The notes under the pieces were generated by a model, which saw nothing but the letters and a program-made list of their open reading frames with translations, did no database searches and had not been told where the DNA came from. The position numbers and the translations under genes were made by a program. Of a stretch of DNA of 9,998 nt, positions 1 to 6,487 are shown in pieces (within the stretch, counting starts at the first letter, position 1; the number at the start of each line of letters is the position of its first letter). The DNA is from Planctomycetaceae bacterium. Lineage in GTDB: Bacteria; Planctomycetota; Planctomycetia; Pirellulales; Thermoguttaceae. Location of the stretch: contig JAIRLW010000488.1 of assembly GCA_031259095.1 (NCBI GenBank), positions 1 through 9,998 on the forward strand, in the 5' to 3' direction.

Positions 1-132
1 CAAATTAAACAAGGGACTATTCCCCAACGTTTTACTTCCGATTCGCCTGTTGGTTCTCATAAAGATACGGATGCTCGTTGGGCGAAAAAGAATCAAGAAA
101 CACATTATGGTTATAAAAAATCATGTGCTTGA
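1..132 (+). pseudogene. IS5-family transposase, 3' remnant (truncated and frameshifted)
   Basis: The frame that is open from base 1 reads through KDTDARWAKKNQETHYGY and then stops. A run of this kind (D-x-DARW-x-KK ... HYGYKNH) is a hallmark of the DDE transposases of IS5 and related families, in the catalytic core before the last acidic residue. The upstream part, with the first catalytic Asp, lies outside the window. The sequence after YGY should read KNH; it does so only if one A is removed from the six-A run at 115-120. As written the frame gives KKSCA and a TGA at 130-132. In the corrected frame the protein reads KNHVLDDKE and soon meets TGA, so the C-terminal third and the right-hand inverted repeat are missing or unrecognisable. 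I see no intact IS end downstream. It is most likely a dead insertion-sequence fragment; a sequencing indel in the A-run would explain only the frameshift, not the missing C-terminus. Confidence 0.72.
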
Positions 133-318
133 CGATAAAGAGCGGGATTCTGGATTGGAATGCGAAATCTCGTGAGTAACATGGGGCGTCTGGTAACACT
201 GAAGCGTCTGAAATAGGGGAAGCCCCAAAAAATCCGACGATTCTCGATAAAAGCAAGAAAAAATTCGCGAATAAAACGGTTCTCTAACGGCTTCACTCCA
301 AAAAAAATAACAGAATAA
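133..318. other. Non-coding stretch with no recognised gene
   Basis: Stops occur in all three plus-strand frames. The minus-strand frames that remain open show no recognisable domain, no plausible translation start and a composition unlike the neighbouring genes. Part of it could be decayed IS5 sequence continuing from base 132. I see no terminal inverted repeat, tRNA-like fold or promoter that I could defend. Confidence 0.4.
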
Positions 319-411
319 AAACAAAATCTAAACTGCTGCGTAAAAATTCCCGTTTTTAGAGTTCTATTAATATTCTTTCTTCAATTTACTTTATTTTTTG
401 TTGCAAGATAT

Positions 412-603
412 TTGGAATATACAGCGTATTGTTATCGTACTCGTTTGCAATTACAGCAGATGATTAAACAATGTCGTTCTCCACGTACCGACGAAAATGG
501 TAATATTATCGCTCTTGACCGGAAAATAATTGTTGATACTATTAAAAAAACAGAACCGCCATTCATTGCGTATTATCGTGATAAAATTGAAGATTTTGAA
601 TAG
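412..603 (+). CDS. Small membrane-associated hypothetical protein (uncertain start)
   Basis: This frame gives 63 residues from a TTG codon and ends with TAG at 601-603. It is not a family I recognise. The frame is open back to 319. The extra upstream residues include a strongly hydrophobic stretch (VLLIFFLQFTLFFVARY, about 361-411), which looks like an N-terminal membrane anchor, so the true start is probably upstream of 412. No ATG or GTG is available there; either an unusual start is used or a frameshift in the T-run near 353-357 separates it from its real N-terminus. The C-terminal part is polar and charged (TDENGNIIALDRK, EPPFIAYYRDKIEDFE) and would lie on one side of the membrane. Only six bases separate its stop from the ATG at 610, which suggests an operon with the next, broken gene. 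It may be a real small gene or a decayed one. Confidence 0.35.
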   Translation: MEYTAYCYRTRLQLQQMIKQCRSPRTDENGNIIALDRKIIVDTIKKTEPPFIAYYRDKIEDFE

Positions 604-609
604 AAATCC

Positions 610-837
610 ATGACCGATGAAAATGAACCACCGCTTAAAATGGGAAAATGGGGTTGGGTAATTATTTCTTATGGCGTTTACTTTTGCACTTTGTTCGCTT
701 GCGGCTTCCGGTATTCTGTCTTGGTTTGCCTATTGCCGAACGTGTCGGCGTTTTTTGTCGTCGAAATTATTATTTATCTTTCCAATCAATGCGTGCACCG
801 AAACGAAAATTCTGAAAAAATAGTAAAACTGATTTAG
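610..837 (+). pseudogene. Putative membrane protein, N-terminal part, frameshifted
   Basis: The frame begins at ATG 610 with a polar N-terminus (MTDENEPPLKMGKWG). Two hydrophobic stretches follow, WVIISYGVYFCTLFACGF and YSVLVCLLPNVSAFFVVEIII, which look like two membrane helices. After the polar QCVHRNENSEK the frame runs into TAG at 835-837. At the six-A run 815-820 the other frame (positions divisible by 3) opens and continues as KNSKTDLEKFQQDEIEA into the reading frame at 897-1184. An extra A in this run would join the two into one protein of about 190 residues. I therefore read 610-1184 as one gene split by a one-base deletion, or by a sequencing error. No known domain is recognised. The alternative is two short independent genes; another short frame (671-823) across the same bases looks less protein-like. 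Confidence 0.4.
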
Positions 838-896
838 AAAAATTCCAACAGGATGAAATCGAAGCAATTACTCACGCAGCCGCAACAGTCGGAAAA

Positions 897-1184
897 ATGA
901 TGGATTTTTTGAAAACGGAACAAGCAACAAACCGTTCAGAAGTTTTTAGATTACTTTGTGAAATTCGTGATGAAGTTACAGCAGAAGCAAAATCATTGAT
1001 GGGTGTACCGAATGCGGCGTCTATCAAGTATTCCGAATGCAATTCATGCAACAATTTTCATATTACCGCTTCAATAAGAACACTCGACGTCGGTAACAAA
1101 ACCGCCTCCCAATCTGCCGAGATTTTTCGTTTTACCGACGGGAAATTTGTTACTGTAAACTTGATTCCTATGCCGACCATTTAA
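897..1184 (+). pseudogene. Hypothetical protein, C-terminal part of the frameshifted gene starting at 610
   Basis: The frame is open from 816, although the first ATG is at 897. The residues before that ATG (TDLEKFQQDEIEAITHAAA) are helical and charged, as real coding sequence would be, and join directly onto the frame at 610 if one base is restored in the A-run at 815-820. The protein reads as an amphipathic helical part (MMDFLKTEQATNRSEVF, LLCEIRDEVTAEAKSL) followed by a shorter, probably beta-rich part with a CNSC cysteine pair (NNFHITASIRTLDVG, AEIFRFTDGKFVTVNL), ending at TAA 1182-1184. I do not recognise the family. Downstream lies a palindromic repeat, which may act as a transcript end. 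If the ATG at 897 is used, this is a free-standing 95-residue protein; I prefer the broken-gene reading. Confidence 0.42.
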
Positions 1185-1200
1185 CCATTATTGAAGGATT

Positions 1201-1294
1201 GAAAGATTGTTTGTCTTATTAGTCCCTTAATGTCCCATTTGTCTCTACACTGAACATTTTAGGAACATGAGGGACTGAGGGGACAAATGGGACA
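1201..1294. repeat. GTCCC-word palindromic intergenic repeat, copy A
   Basis: A perfect 13-bp inverted repeat (TGTCCCATTTGTC at 1231-1243 and its complement at 1282-1294) encloses a 38-base centre. A further pair, AGTCCCT at 1221-1227 and AGGGACT at 1270-1276, crosses the first pairing rather than nesting in it. The left edge, 1204-1224, matches 2763-2783 at 19 of 21 bases; CCTTAATGTCCC at 1225-1236 recurs exactly at 2799-2810; the core TACACTGAA at 1246-1254 recurs inverted at 2817-2825. This shows a dispersed repeat family, not a chance hairpin. Function is unknown; it sits after the broken gene and beyond the 3' end of the convergent minus-strand gene, so a role as a bidirectional transcript end is possible. 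Confidence 0.7.
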
Positions 1295-1300
1295 AGGAAA

Positions 1301-1325
1301 TAAATTAAATTAAATTAAATTAAAT
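1301..1325. repeat. (TAAAT)5 pentanucleotide tandem repeat
   Basis: Five perfect copies of TAAAT follow directly after repeat copy A and precede the 3' end of the minus-strand gene at 1352. It is a simple-sequence tract in non-coding DNA, prone to slippage. No function is evident. Confidence 0.85.
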
Positions 1326-1351
1326 AATATTACAGAATTTTATTCAATCTA

Positions 1352-1699
1352 TCATTGTTGCCGTTGTGGTCGTTTTTGAGGAATTGGTCGCAATACCGGA
1401 GGCGTACCGAGAACATACGGCGCTCTTTTTCTTAACAGAACATGGTACATCACACGAGATTGTCCCATCCACGCCTCAACCGCATCCCAACCAATATGAT
1501 ATGTTTGCGCGTCAATCTTGGCTTGACGCGGATTGGTCGCCGGTACGGTAACAACTTTTTGATCGCCCTCGCGCGAATCCGCACGACGGACATAAACGTA
1601 ACGAAAACGCCGTTCCTCCGTCTGAGCAAAAACAATCTCTCCAAGAATCGCAAAGAATAAAACAAAAAATGTGAAACAAAAAATGTGTTTTTTCAGCAT
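1352..1699 (-). CDS. Small secreted hypothetical protein, 115 aa
   Basis: The gene starts at ATG 1699-1697. Residues 1-25 are a classical Sec signal peptide: basic MLKKH, a hydrophobic core (FCFTFFVLFFAILG) and a small-residue cleavage site VFA before Gln26. The mature protein is about 90 residues, rich in Arg and Lys (RRFRYVYVRRADSREGD), and ends in a Pro/Arg-rich tail (PVLRPIPQKRPQRQQ). No cysteines remain after processing and no domain is recognised. The motif HIGWDAVEAWMGQSRVMYHV in the middle is the most structured part. It lies downstream of the cytochrome gene on the same strand, 168 bases away, so it may be read separately. No Shine-Dalgarno sequence is visible before the ATG. It would act in the periplasm or outside the cell; basic small exported proteins of this kind are often uncharacterised in planctomycetes. 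Confidence 0.7.
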   Translation of the reverse strand: MLKKHIFCFTFFVLFFAILGEIVFAQTEERRFRYVYVRRADSREGDQKVVTVPATNPRQAKIDAQTYHIGWDAVEAWMGQSRVMYHVLLRKRAPYVLGTPPVLRPIPQKRPQRQQ

Positions 1700-1867
1700 G
1701 GTTTTACATCGTAGGGACTGACTTGTTTTTTGATCGACCGAAATTGATCCAATTCGGCTAAAATCGATTTTGGTCGATTTCCGTCGAAGTTTTTAGAAGT
1801 TTCCTTAAATTGATTAATTTTTTACGATTGGGTATTTCTAATAATTCCTGAATCTTCAAGGAAAATC
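1700..1867. other. Intergenic region with small AT-rich palindromes
   Basis: It lies between the cytochrome gene and the small secreted protein gene. It contains an imperfect hairpin (CCGAAATTGATCCAATTCGG, 1738-1757) and a 12-bp palindrome AAAATCGATTTT (1760-1771), with the TCGA/TCGAT word repeated several times between 1732 and 1788. Neither is followed by a T-run on the minus strand, so I do not call an intrinsic terminator. The promoter of the 1699 gene probably lies here but I cannot identify clear boxes. Confidence 0.45.
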
Positions 1868-2698
1868 TTAATAAAAATCTTTTTTCGGATATTTTAACAA
1901 TTTTTCCGGTTCTACGGATCCATGAACACGGTGGCAGGATCGGCAATCGGTTTCGGGTGCGGCAATGGAAAGATGTTTTTTTGTAAACGACTCGCCTTGA
2001 TGACATTTCAAACAACTCTCGTTGCCTTTCCACGCTCCAATCGTTAACGCATGACCTTTTCGTATGATGTCGCTGGAACGATCAATCAAATGATGACATT
2101 CCTGACAATGATTCGGATTGCCGATATCTTGGTGCATGGTCAATGTTTTCCAGTTTTCCGGCAGTTGAAGGTTTGATCCTTCCACAAAAAATCTCGACTC
2201 TAAACCCGGTATCTGAATGGTGTGAACTCCGGGATCCAGCCGTAATCGCGTAAGCCATGTGTTTTGACCAAATTGAACTTCCCAGAGAACCGGCATATTG
2301 TCCACTTTCAAGGACAAGTTTGAAAACGGAACGTTTTGAGCAATATTATCAGATAAATCCCATGTACACAGTATCGTTACCTCGTTGCCCTGAACACAAG
2401 AATCAGCAAGAGGGGAAAGAATCGAAAATCGCGATAGCATTTCTTCAAAACTCATTGCTTTGGGCTGTTCCAGCAGCGTGTTTTCCTCTTCCTGTTCCTG
2501 ATCCAAATCGATGTGAGAGCGATCCGTCAACTGAATCGGAGAACCAAGCATATCCATCGAGGCTTCAAAAACAACAAAAAGAATGATCAATACCAAAATA
2601 AACATCACAATCGCAGAAACGATCATCCCAATAATCCGCAAATGAGGCGGATCTGGAATCGGAGTGTTTTCTGTAATAAATGATGTAAATTGATTCAT
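1868..2698 (-). CDS. Membrane-anchored triheme cytochrome c-type protein
   Basis: The protein has 276 residues. After a short cytosolic N-terminus, residues about 21-44 (RIIGMIVSAIVMFILVLIIL onward) form one membrane helix that anchors the rest on the outer face. A Glu/Gln-rich linker (DLDQEQEEEN, 65-73) and a beta-rich part without haem motifs (about 100-175) follow. The C-terminal 90 residues carry three CxxCH haem-attachment motifs: CQECH 198-202, CLKCH 229-233 and CRSCH 252-256. His189, His216, His242 and His259 are candidates for the distal ligands, which fits low-spin bis-His haems of the paired-CXXCH multihaem type. The likely role is electron transfer at the membrane or in the periplasm; donor and acceptor cannot be told from the sequence. 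The start ATG at 2698-2696 gives the correct anchor topology. No redox partner gene is seen next to it. Confidence 0.82.
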   Translation of the reverse strand: MNQFTSFITENTPIPDPPHLRIIGMIVSAIVMFILVLIILFVVFEASMDMLGSPIQLTDRSHIDLDQEQEEENTLLEQPKAMSFEEMLSRFSILSPLADSCVQGNEVTILCTWDLSDNIAQNVPFSNLSLKVDNMPVLWEVQFGQNTWLTRLRLDPGVHTIQIPGLESRFFVEGSNLQLPENWKTLTMHQDIGNPNHCQECHHLIDRSSDIIRKGHALTIGAWKGNESCLKCHQGESFTKKHLSIAAPETDCRSCHRVHGSVEPEKLLKYPKKDFY

Positions 2699-2760
2699 TG
2701 GAACATGTTAGGTGTAATAAACTGATATTCAATTTTGACTAAACACAAATTTTATTTTTT

Positions 2761-2873
2761 AAAGATTCTTTGTCCTATTAGTCACTATTATCCTTTATCC
2801 TTAATGTCCCTCATTTTTCAGTGTAGGGATAATAGCGACAATAGGGACTTTGAGAACCAATGGGACAATAATC
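2761..2873. repeat. GTCCC-word palindromic intergenic repeat, copy B
   Basis: This is the larger copy of the repeat at 1201-1294. GTCACTATTATCC (2781-2793) is the inverted complement of 2827-2839 with one mismatch, and pairing extends imperfectly outward to about 2768 and 2850, giving a stem of about 25 bp around a 33-base loop. Shared blocks with copy A: the left edge 2763-2783 (19/21), CCTTAATGTCCC at 2799-2810 (exact) and the 9-base core at 2817-2825 (inverted). It fills most of the gap between the divergent cytochrome and FlgI-like genes, so it also sits close to both promoters. Confidence 0.7.
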
Positions 2874-2979
2874 TTGCCATTCGGAATTTCATCTTGACAC
2901 GACAAAATAAAATCCCTATGCTTCTTTTTATCTTTTTTCAATATTACTAAGAATCCATTGTCTCAAAACCGAGCAAATT

Positions 2980-4827
2980 ATGCAACACGTTTCAAGTGCA
3001 AAAAAAATTTTTTTCAAACAAATGAACCGGTTCCGTTCCTATTTTTTCAATTGGAATGATTGTATTGTTCTGATCGGAATTGTTTTTCTGATCGGTTTCT
3101 TTTTCGGCTGTTCCCAACTCAAGTCGAATAAGAAAAACAACCTGCCTTCCGAAAAGTTCTCTTTCGAAAGTGCAGACGGAACTTCAAAACTGATTGGTGA
3201 TTGCGCTAATATTGGTAATTATCATCCGGTTCAGGTTCAAGGCTGCGGATTGGTTAACGGTTTGCCCGGAACAGGCGGAGATGATGTTAATTCGCTTGAA
3301 CGCCGAATGGTTTACGACGAAATGACCCGAATGGGAGTCCGTGATGTTCGGGCGATTTTAGCCAGTCCGACCACAGCGGTTGTGAATATTCTTGCTTACA
3401 TGCGTCCGGGTATTCAGGAAGACGATTTTTTCGATGTTGAAATTCGGTTGCCGCCGGAAACTAACGCCAAAAGTTTACGCGGCGGCTGGTTGATGAAGAC
3501 AAAACTCGAAGAAATGGCATTTATCGGCGGAAGTCTCAAAGAAGGTAAAACGCTTGCTTTGGTCGAAGGTCCCATCATGATTGACGATCCGCTTGCCACC
3601 GAAACGTCCAACCCTTCCGGATTAAAACAAGGAATTATTCTCGGCGGCGCACGTGTTAAAGAATCACGGTCGTTGACTCTGAATATGAAATCAGGCGCCG
3701 AATCGGCGTTTGCAACAGATCGCATTGCTAAAGAAATCAATAATCGTTTTTTTGTTTCAACCGGTCAGAAAAAAGGAATGGCAACCGCTAAAACCGATTC
3801 GCTTATTATGCTCGATGTTCATCCCGATTACGCGAAAGATGTTGCCCGCTATGTTCGGGTGGTTCTGGCGATTTCGTGTTATGAAAATCAGACAAAGCTG
3901 TTACATCGGATGGAACGTCTCAAAACCGAACTGTTAATTCCCGAAAAATCACAACAAGCGGCGTTTCAATTGGAGGCGATTGGTAAACGCGGAATTGAAA
4001 TACTCCGAAGCGGTTTAAACAGTCCGCATGTGGAAGTCCGTTTTCACGCCGCAACCTCGCTTGCCTATCTCGGCGATGGAACTCCGGCGAAAATTCTAGC
4101 AACTATCGCCAATAACGAACCGGCTTTTCGCGTTTACGCCCTCAACGCATTGAGTGTGTTACGAACCGATATTGAAGCGGAAATATCATTACACGAACTC
4201 CTGCATGTTCCCAGCGCGGAAACCCGTTACGGAGCCTTTCGCGCGTTACATAACAGAAATCCATACGACCGGACTATCCGCGGTGAAAATCTTGGTAATC
4301 AATTCAGTTATCATGGAATTACCACCAACGCGCCGCCAATAGTGCATCTTTCAAAATCGAAACGTCCTGAAATTGTCCTTTTCGGTTCCGATATTCATCT
4401 CCGACAACCGTTTGGTTTGGAAGCCGGCGCCGTCATTTTTGTAAACGGTCAATCGCCGGAATCGGTAACCGTTAAAAAATTCGCGCTCAACGGCGTGGAC
4501 GAGCAACGAACTGTTTCAAATAAACTCGATGACGTGATTCGGGCGGTGGTCGAACTCGGAGGAACTTATCCCGACATTTTTCAAATGTTGGTTCAAGCGG
4601 ATCAGATGAAAGTGTTATCTTGCCGGTTGGAAATTGATTGCTTACCGGAACCAAACCGCATTTATCATCGACCCGGAAGCAGTAACGATGATGATAATTC
4701 GTTTCAGGAATCATCGAAAAAGAAAAGCGTTTGGGAACGTATGAACCCTAAAAACTGGTTCAGTACCAATCCCGGCGGAAACTCCTCCGACTTCGAAGGA
4801 ACGACCAATACTTCCGAAAGAGAATAA
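2980..4827 (+). CDS. FlgI-like (flagellar P-ring) lipoprotein with HEAT-like repeats
   Basis: The protein has 615 residues from ATG 2980; ATG 3022 (Met15) is an equally good start and gives a more normal signal peptide. A hydrophobic stretch (IVLIGIVFLIGFFFG, 29-43) ends in a lipobox-like FFGC with Cys44, so it is probably a lipoprotein exported by Sec and cut by signal peptidase II. Residues about 75-310 resemble the P-ring protein FlgI: VQVQGCGLVNGLPGTGGDD (84-102), the GGARVKESRSLTLNM segment (222-236) and the DRIAKEINNRF helix (247-257). FlgI normally forms the periplasmic ring around the flagellar rod and is about 350-380 residues long. Here residues about 325-430 form two to three HEAT-like helical repeats (VRFHAATSLAYLGDG, FRVYALNALSVLR, TRYGAFRALHNR). 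A further C-terminal part (about 455-555) and a polar Ser/Asn/Glu tail follow. No other flagellar gene is in the window, so a role outside the flagellum is possible. Confidence 0.78.
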   Translation: MQHVSSAKKIFFKQMNRFRSYFFNWNDCIVLIGIVFLIGFFFGCSQLKSNKKNNLPSEKFSFESADGTSKLIGDCANIGNYHPVQVQGCGLVNGLPGTGGDDVNSLERRMVYDEMTRMGVRDVRAILASPTTAVVNILAYMRPGIQEDDFFDVEIRLPPETNAKSLRGGWLMKTKLEEMAFIGGSLKEGKTLALVEGPIMIDDPLATETSNPSGLKQGIILGGARVKESRSLTLNMKSGAESAFATDRIAKEINNRFFVSTGQKKGMATAKTDSLIMLDVHPDYAKDVARYVRVVLAISCYENQTKLLHRMERLKTELLIPEKSQQAAFQLEAIGKRGIEILRSGLNSPHVEVRFHAATSLAYLGDGTPAKILATIANNEPAFRVYALNALSVLRTDIEAEISLHELLHVPSAETRYGAFRALHNRNPYDRTIRGENLGNQFSYHGITTNAPPIVHLSKSKRPEIVLFGSDIHLRQPFGLEAGAVIFVNGQSPESVTVKKFALNGVDEQRTVSNKLDDVIRAVVELGGTYPDIFQMLVQADQMKVLSCRLEIDCLPEPNRIYHRPGSSNDDDNSFQESSKKKSVWERMNPKNWFSTNPGGNSSDFEGTTNTSERE

Positions 4828-4831
4828 TCAA

Positions 4832-4865
4832 AAATTGATGTCAATTTCAGTCGATTGAAATCGAC
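4832..4865. repeat. Two adjacent small palindromes after the FlgI-like gene
   Basis: AAATTGA-TG-TCAATTT (4832-4847) and GTCGATT-GA-AATCGAC (4850-4865) stand side by side, a few bases after the TAA of the FlgI-like gene. They could stall or end transcription, but no T-run follows, so this is not a typical intrinsic terminator. Confidence 0.45.
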
Positions 4866-4932
4866 GCTTAATCAGAGTTATTAGGTAACTGTCTATTTTT
4901 ATTTTTGTTCAGATATTGTGAATTGAAATCTT

Positions 4933-4971
4933 AGCCCTGAAAGGGCGTTTAGATTATAGCCCTTTCAGGGC
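4933..4971. repeat. REP-like double hairpin element
   Basis: Each of two 13-base blocks is itself a hairpin (GCCCT-GAA-AGGGC at 4934-4946; GCCCT-TTC-AGGGC at 4959-4971), and the two blocks are reverse complements of each other, 12 bases apart. It can therefore fold as two small hairpins or one long one. A run ATAAAAAAATA follows. TAGCCCTGAAAGGGC-type palindromes resemble dispersed REP-like elements of several bacterial phyla; that family link is from memory and not tested. It lies between the FlgI-like gene and the first ATPase/nuclease cassette and may mark an insertion boundary or the end of the upstream transcript. Confidence 0.65.
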
Positions 4972-5056
4972 ATAAAAAAATACGATTCTACGTTACCGGC
5001 ACAATTATAAAATAAACGTTGCGTTATTAATTTTTAGCGATGGCTGTTCATTGAGC

Positions 5057-6487
5057 ATGAGAGTGATCATCAGAAATCTTGGAGTTCTCGAAAGCGCTGA
5101 ATACGAACTTGGCGATTTAACTGTTGTTTGCGGCAAAAACAATACCGGTAAAACATTAGCGGCTTATACGTTGTACGGTTTTCTTGACTATTGGAGAAAT
5201 CAGTACGATTTTCAACTCGGTACGGCATTGATTAAAGAAATCAACCATAAGCGGGAACTCCGAATTGTACAACAACAATTTCAAAAACTGTTGTCGAAAA
5301 ATCTTGAACTCGCTTACAAAAAATATGTTACGGAATATTTGCCGGACGTATTAGGTTCTTCTTCGGAACGATTGACGGATGGTCAATTCCGTTTCGATAT
5401 TCGCTGGATGATTAAGCAATCGTTGCTCTTAAAAGAAAAAACCATCCACTGGATTTCATCGAATTGCGGATGGTGCGCCGTTCAAACAGACAACGAAGGA
5501 AAAAGCGTTCAAATAATTCAGGAAGAAGAACCTGTTCCGCAGGAAAAATTATCGGATTCGGTTCAAAGTTTGGTAACATTGGTTTCGCCGGAAATTATTC
5601 CTTGTGCCGCTGTGACGAGCGCGGATCGAATCGGCGCGGCAATGTTTTCAGACGAAATTTATCATCTTCGTAACAAATTAAATAAACAGCAACAATATTC
5701 TTTTCTCCAATCAATTCATTATCCGCTTCCTGTCCGAAAAACGCTTCACACCATTCATTATTCCGTACCGAAACTTCCGCCGGAAAAAACAGAACTCCAA
5801 ATTCTTTTTAAAAAATTACTGGACGGCAATTTTGAATTTTGTTGTCGAAAATTACAGTTCGCGCCTTTACGTACTGAAAATCCGCCGATTACATTAAATG
5901 AAACATCATCTTCCGTCCGTTCGCTTTTTCCGTTTTGGTTGCAATTATATTGTGATACGGAATTACGGGAAACGCCGGTCAATATGTTTATGATTGACGA
6001 ACCGGAAATGAATTTGCATCCTGAAAACCAACGGATTTTGGCGCGATTGTTTGTAAGACTGGTTAATTTAGGTTATAAAATTTATATCACCACGCACAGC
6101 GATTATATTGTCAAAGAGATGAACACGCTGATTATGCTTTATTGTTGCAACAAGAATAATCGTCGAATAATGAAACGTTATGGATATACGGAAGAGGAAC
6201 TTCTCAATCCCGAAAAAATACGGGTTTATATGACACAACAAGTCAACGCTCCGAAAACAAAAACAGGAACAAAAATAGAAAATGAAACGAAAATTAAAAT
6301 AGAAACAAAAATAGAGACGGAAACGGATAGGGAAGCGGAACAAATTTCGGTTGATTCGGGAGTTCCGAAATATATTTTTGTACAAGCAAAAATTGATGAA
6401 CTTGGCATTTCCCTTCCGGTTTTCGATGACACGATTAACGAAATGAATACGATTCAGGATGAAATTCTGGCAGGAGGTGAACGATGA
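5057..6487 (+). CDS. OLD/ABC-like AAA ATPase of cassette 1
   Basis: The protein has 476 residues from ATG 5057. A TTG at 5051 is in frame, but the ATG start aligns residue by residue with the second copy (MRVIIRNLGVLE versus MKITIKNLGVLE). Motifs: Walker A GKNNTGKT (26-33), signature-like TSSSVRS (283-289), Walker B MFMIDEPE (310-317) followed by MNLHP, and the switch histidine in TTHSD (345-349). This is the layout of the OLD-like/AAA_15-AAA_21 ATPases of conflict systems, which hydrolyse ATP as dimers and control an effector. There is no C-terminal TOPRIM domain as in OLD or GajA. After the His switch come about 125 residues, including a Lys/Glu/Thr low-complexity stretch (about 398-428) and a conserved end (IDELGISLPVFDD, INEMNTIQDE). 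The central part (about 55-260) is the probable sensor or dimer region. The stop overlaps the start of the nuclease by four bases (ATGA). No Shine-Dalgarno sequence precedes the start. Confidence 0.88.
   Translation: MRVIIRNLGVLESAEYELGDLTVVCGKNNTGKTLAAYTLYGFLDYWRNQYDFQLGTALIKEINHKRELRIVQQQFQKLLSKNLELAYKKYVTEYLPDVLGSSSERLTDGQFRFDIRWMIKQSLLLKEKTIHWISSNCGWCAVQTDNEGKSVQIIQEEEPVPQEKLSDSVQSLVTLVSPEIIPCAAVTSADRIGAAMFSDEIYHLRNKLNKQQQYSFLQSIHYPLPVRKTLHTIHYSVPKLPPEKTELQILFKKLLDGNFEFCCRKLQFAPLRTENPPITLNETSSSVRSLFPFWLQLYCDTELRETPVNMFMIDEPEMNLHPENQRILARLFVRLVNLGYKIYITTHSDYIVKEMNTLIMLYCCNKNNRRIMKRYGYTEEELLNPEKIRVYMTQQVNAPKTKTGTKIENETKIKIETKIETETDREAEQISVDSGVPKYIFVQAKIDELGISLPVFDDTINEMNTIQDEILAGGER
6256..6335 (+). 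repeat. Low-complexity Lys/Glu/Thr-coding tract in ATPase 1
   Basis: Degenerate repeats of AAAATAGAAAC-like words encode alternating K, T, I and E (TKTGTKIENETKIKIETK and onward). The second ATPase has a shorter, Lys-rich segment of different sequence at the same place, between the conserved RVYM and the conserved C-terminal block. It is probably a flexible linker that changes length easily. Confidence 0.6.
6472..6478 (+). promoter_or_regulatory. Shine-Dalgarno sequence for nuclease 1
   Basis: AGGAGGT lies inside the last codons of the ATPase gene, with good spacing (about six bases from AGGAGG) to ATG 6484. Together with the ATGA stop/start overlap this supports translational coupling and a fixed ratio of the two proteins. 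Most other starts in the window lack such a site. Confidence 0.8.

Noticed and set aside
32..324. Three overlapping minus-strand reading frames of 61-74 codons
   Set aside because: They overlap each other and the antisense of the IS5 remnant, and show no recognisable domain.
601..837. General reassignment of TAG to a sense codon, joining 412-837 and explaining the SNF2 stops
   Set aside because: Joining across the TAG at 601 gives no recognisable protein, and the next break is better explained by an A-run indel. The evidence is too thin, so it is kept only as a test for the SNF2 site.
1201..1325. CRISPR-like array in the repeat-rich gap
   Set aside because: The repeats are palindromic words and a simple pentanucleotide, with no regular spacer-repeat pattern and no cas genes.
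2257..2586. Plus-strand frame of 109 codons inside the cytochrome gene
   Set aside because: The opposite strand encodes the anchor and three CxxCH motifs; this frame has no domain.
4850..4865. Intrinsic terminator after the FlgI-like gene
   Set aside because: The palindrome has almost no loop when fully paired and is not followed by a T-run.
5051..5056. TTG start for ATPase 1
   Set aside because: The ATG at 5057 aligns exactly with the start of the second copy, and no Shine-Dalgarno sequence supports TTG.
6068..6385. Minus-strand frame of 105 codons rich in Phe, Arg and Tyr
   Set aside because: It is the antisense shadow of the Walker B and Lys/Glu-rich region of ATPase 1; a similar shadow appears opposite ATPase 2.
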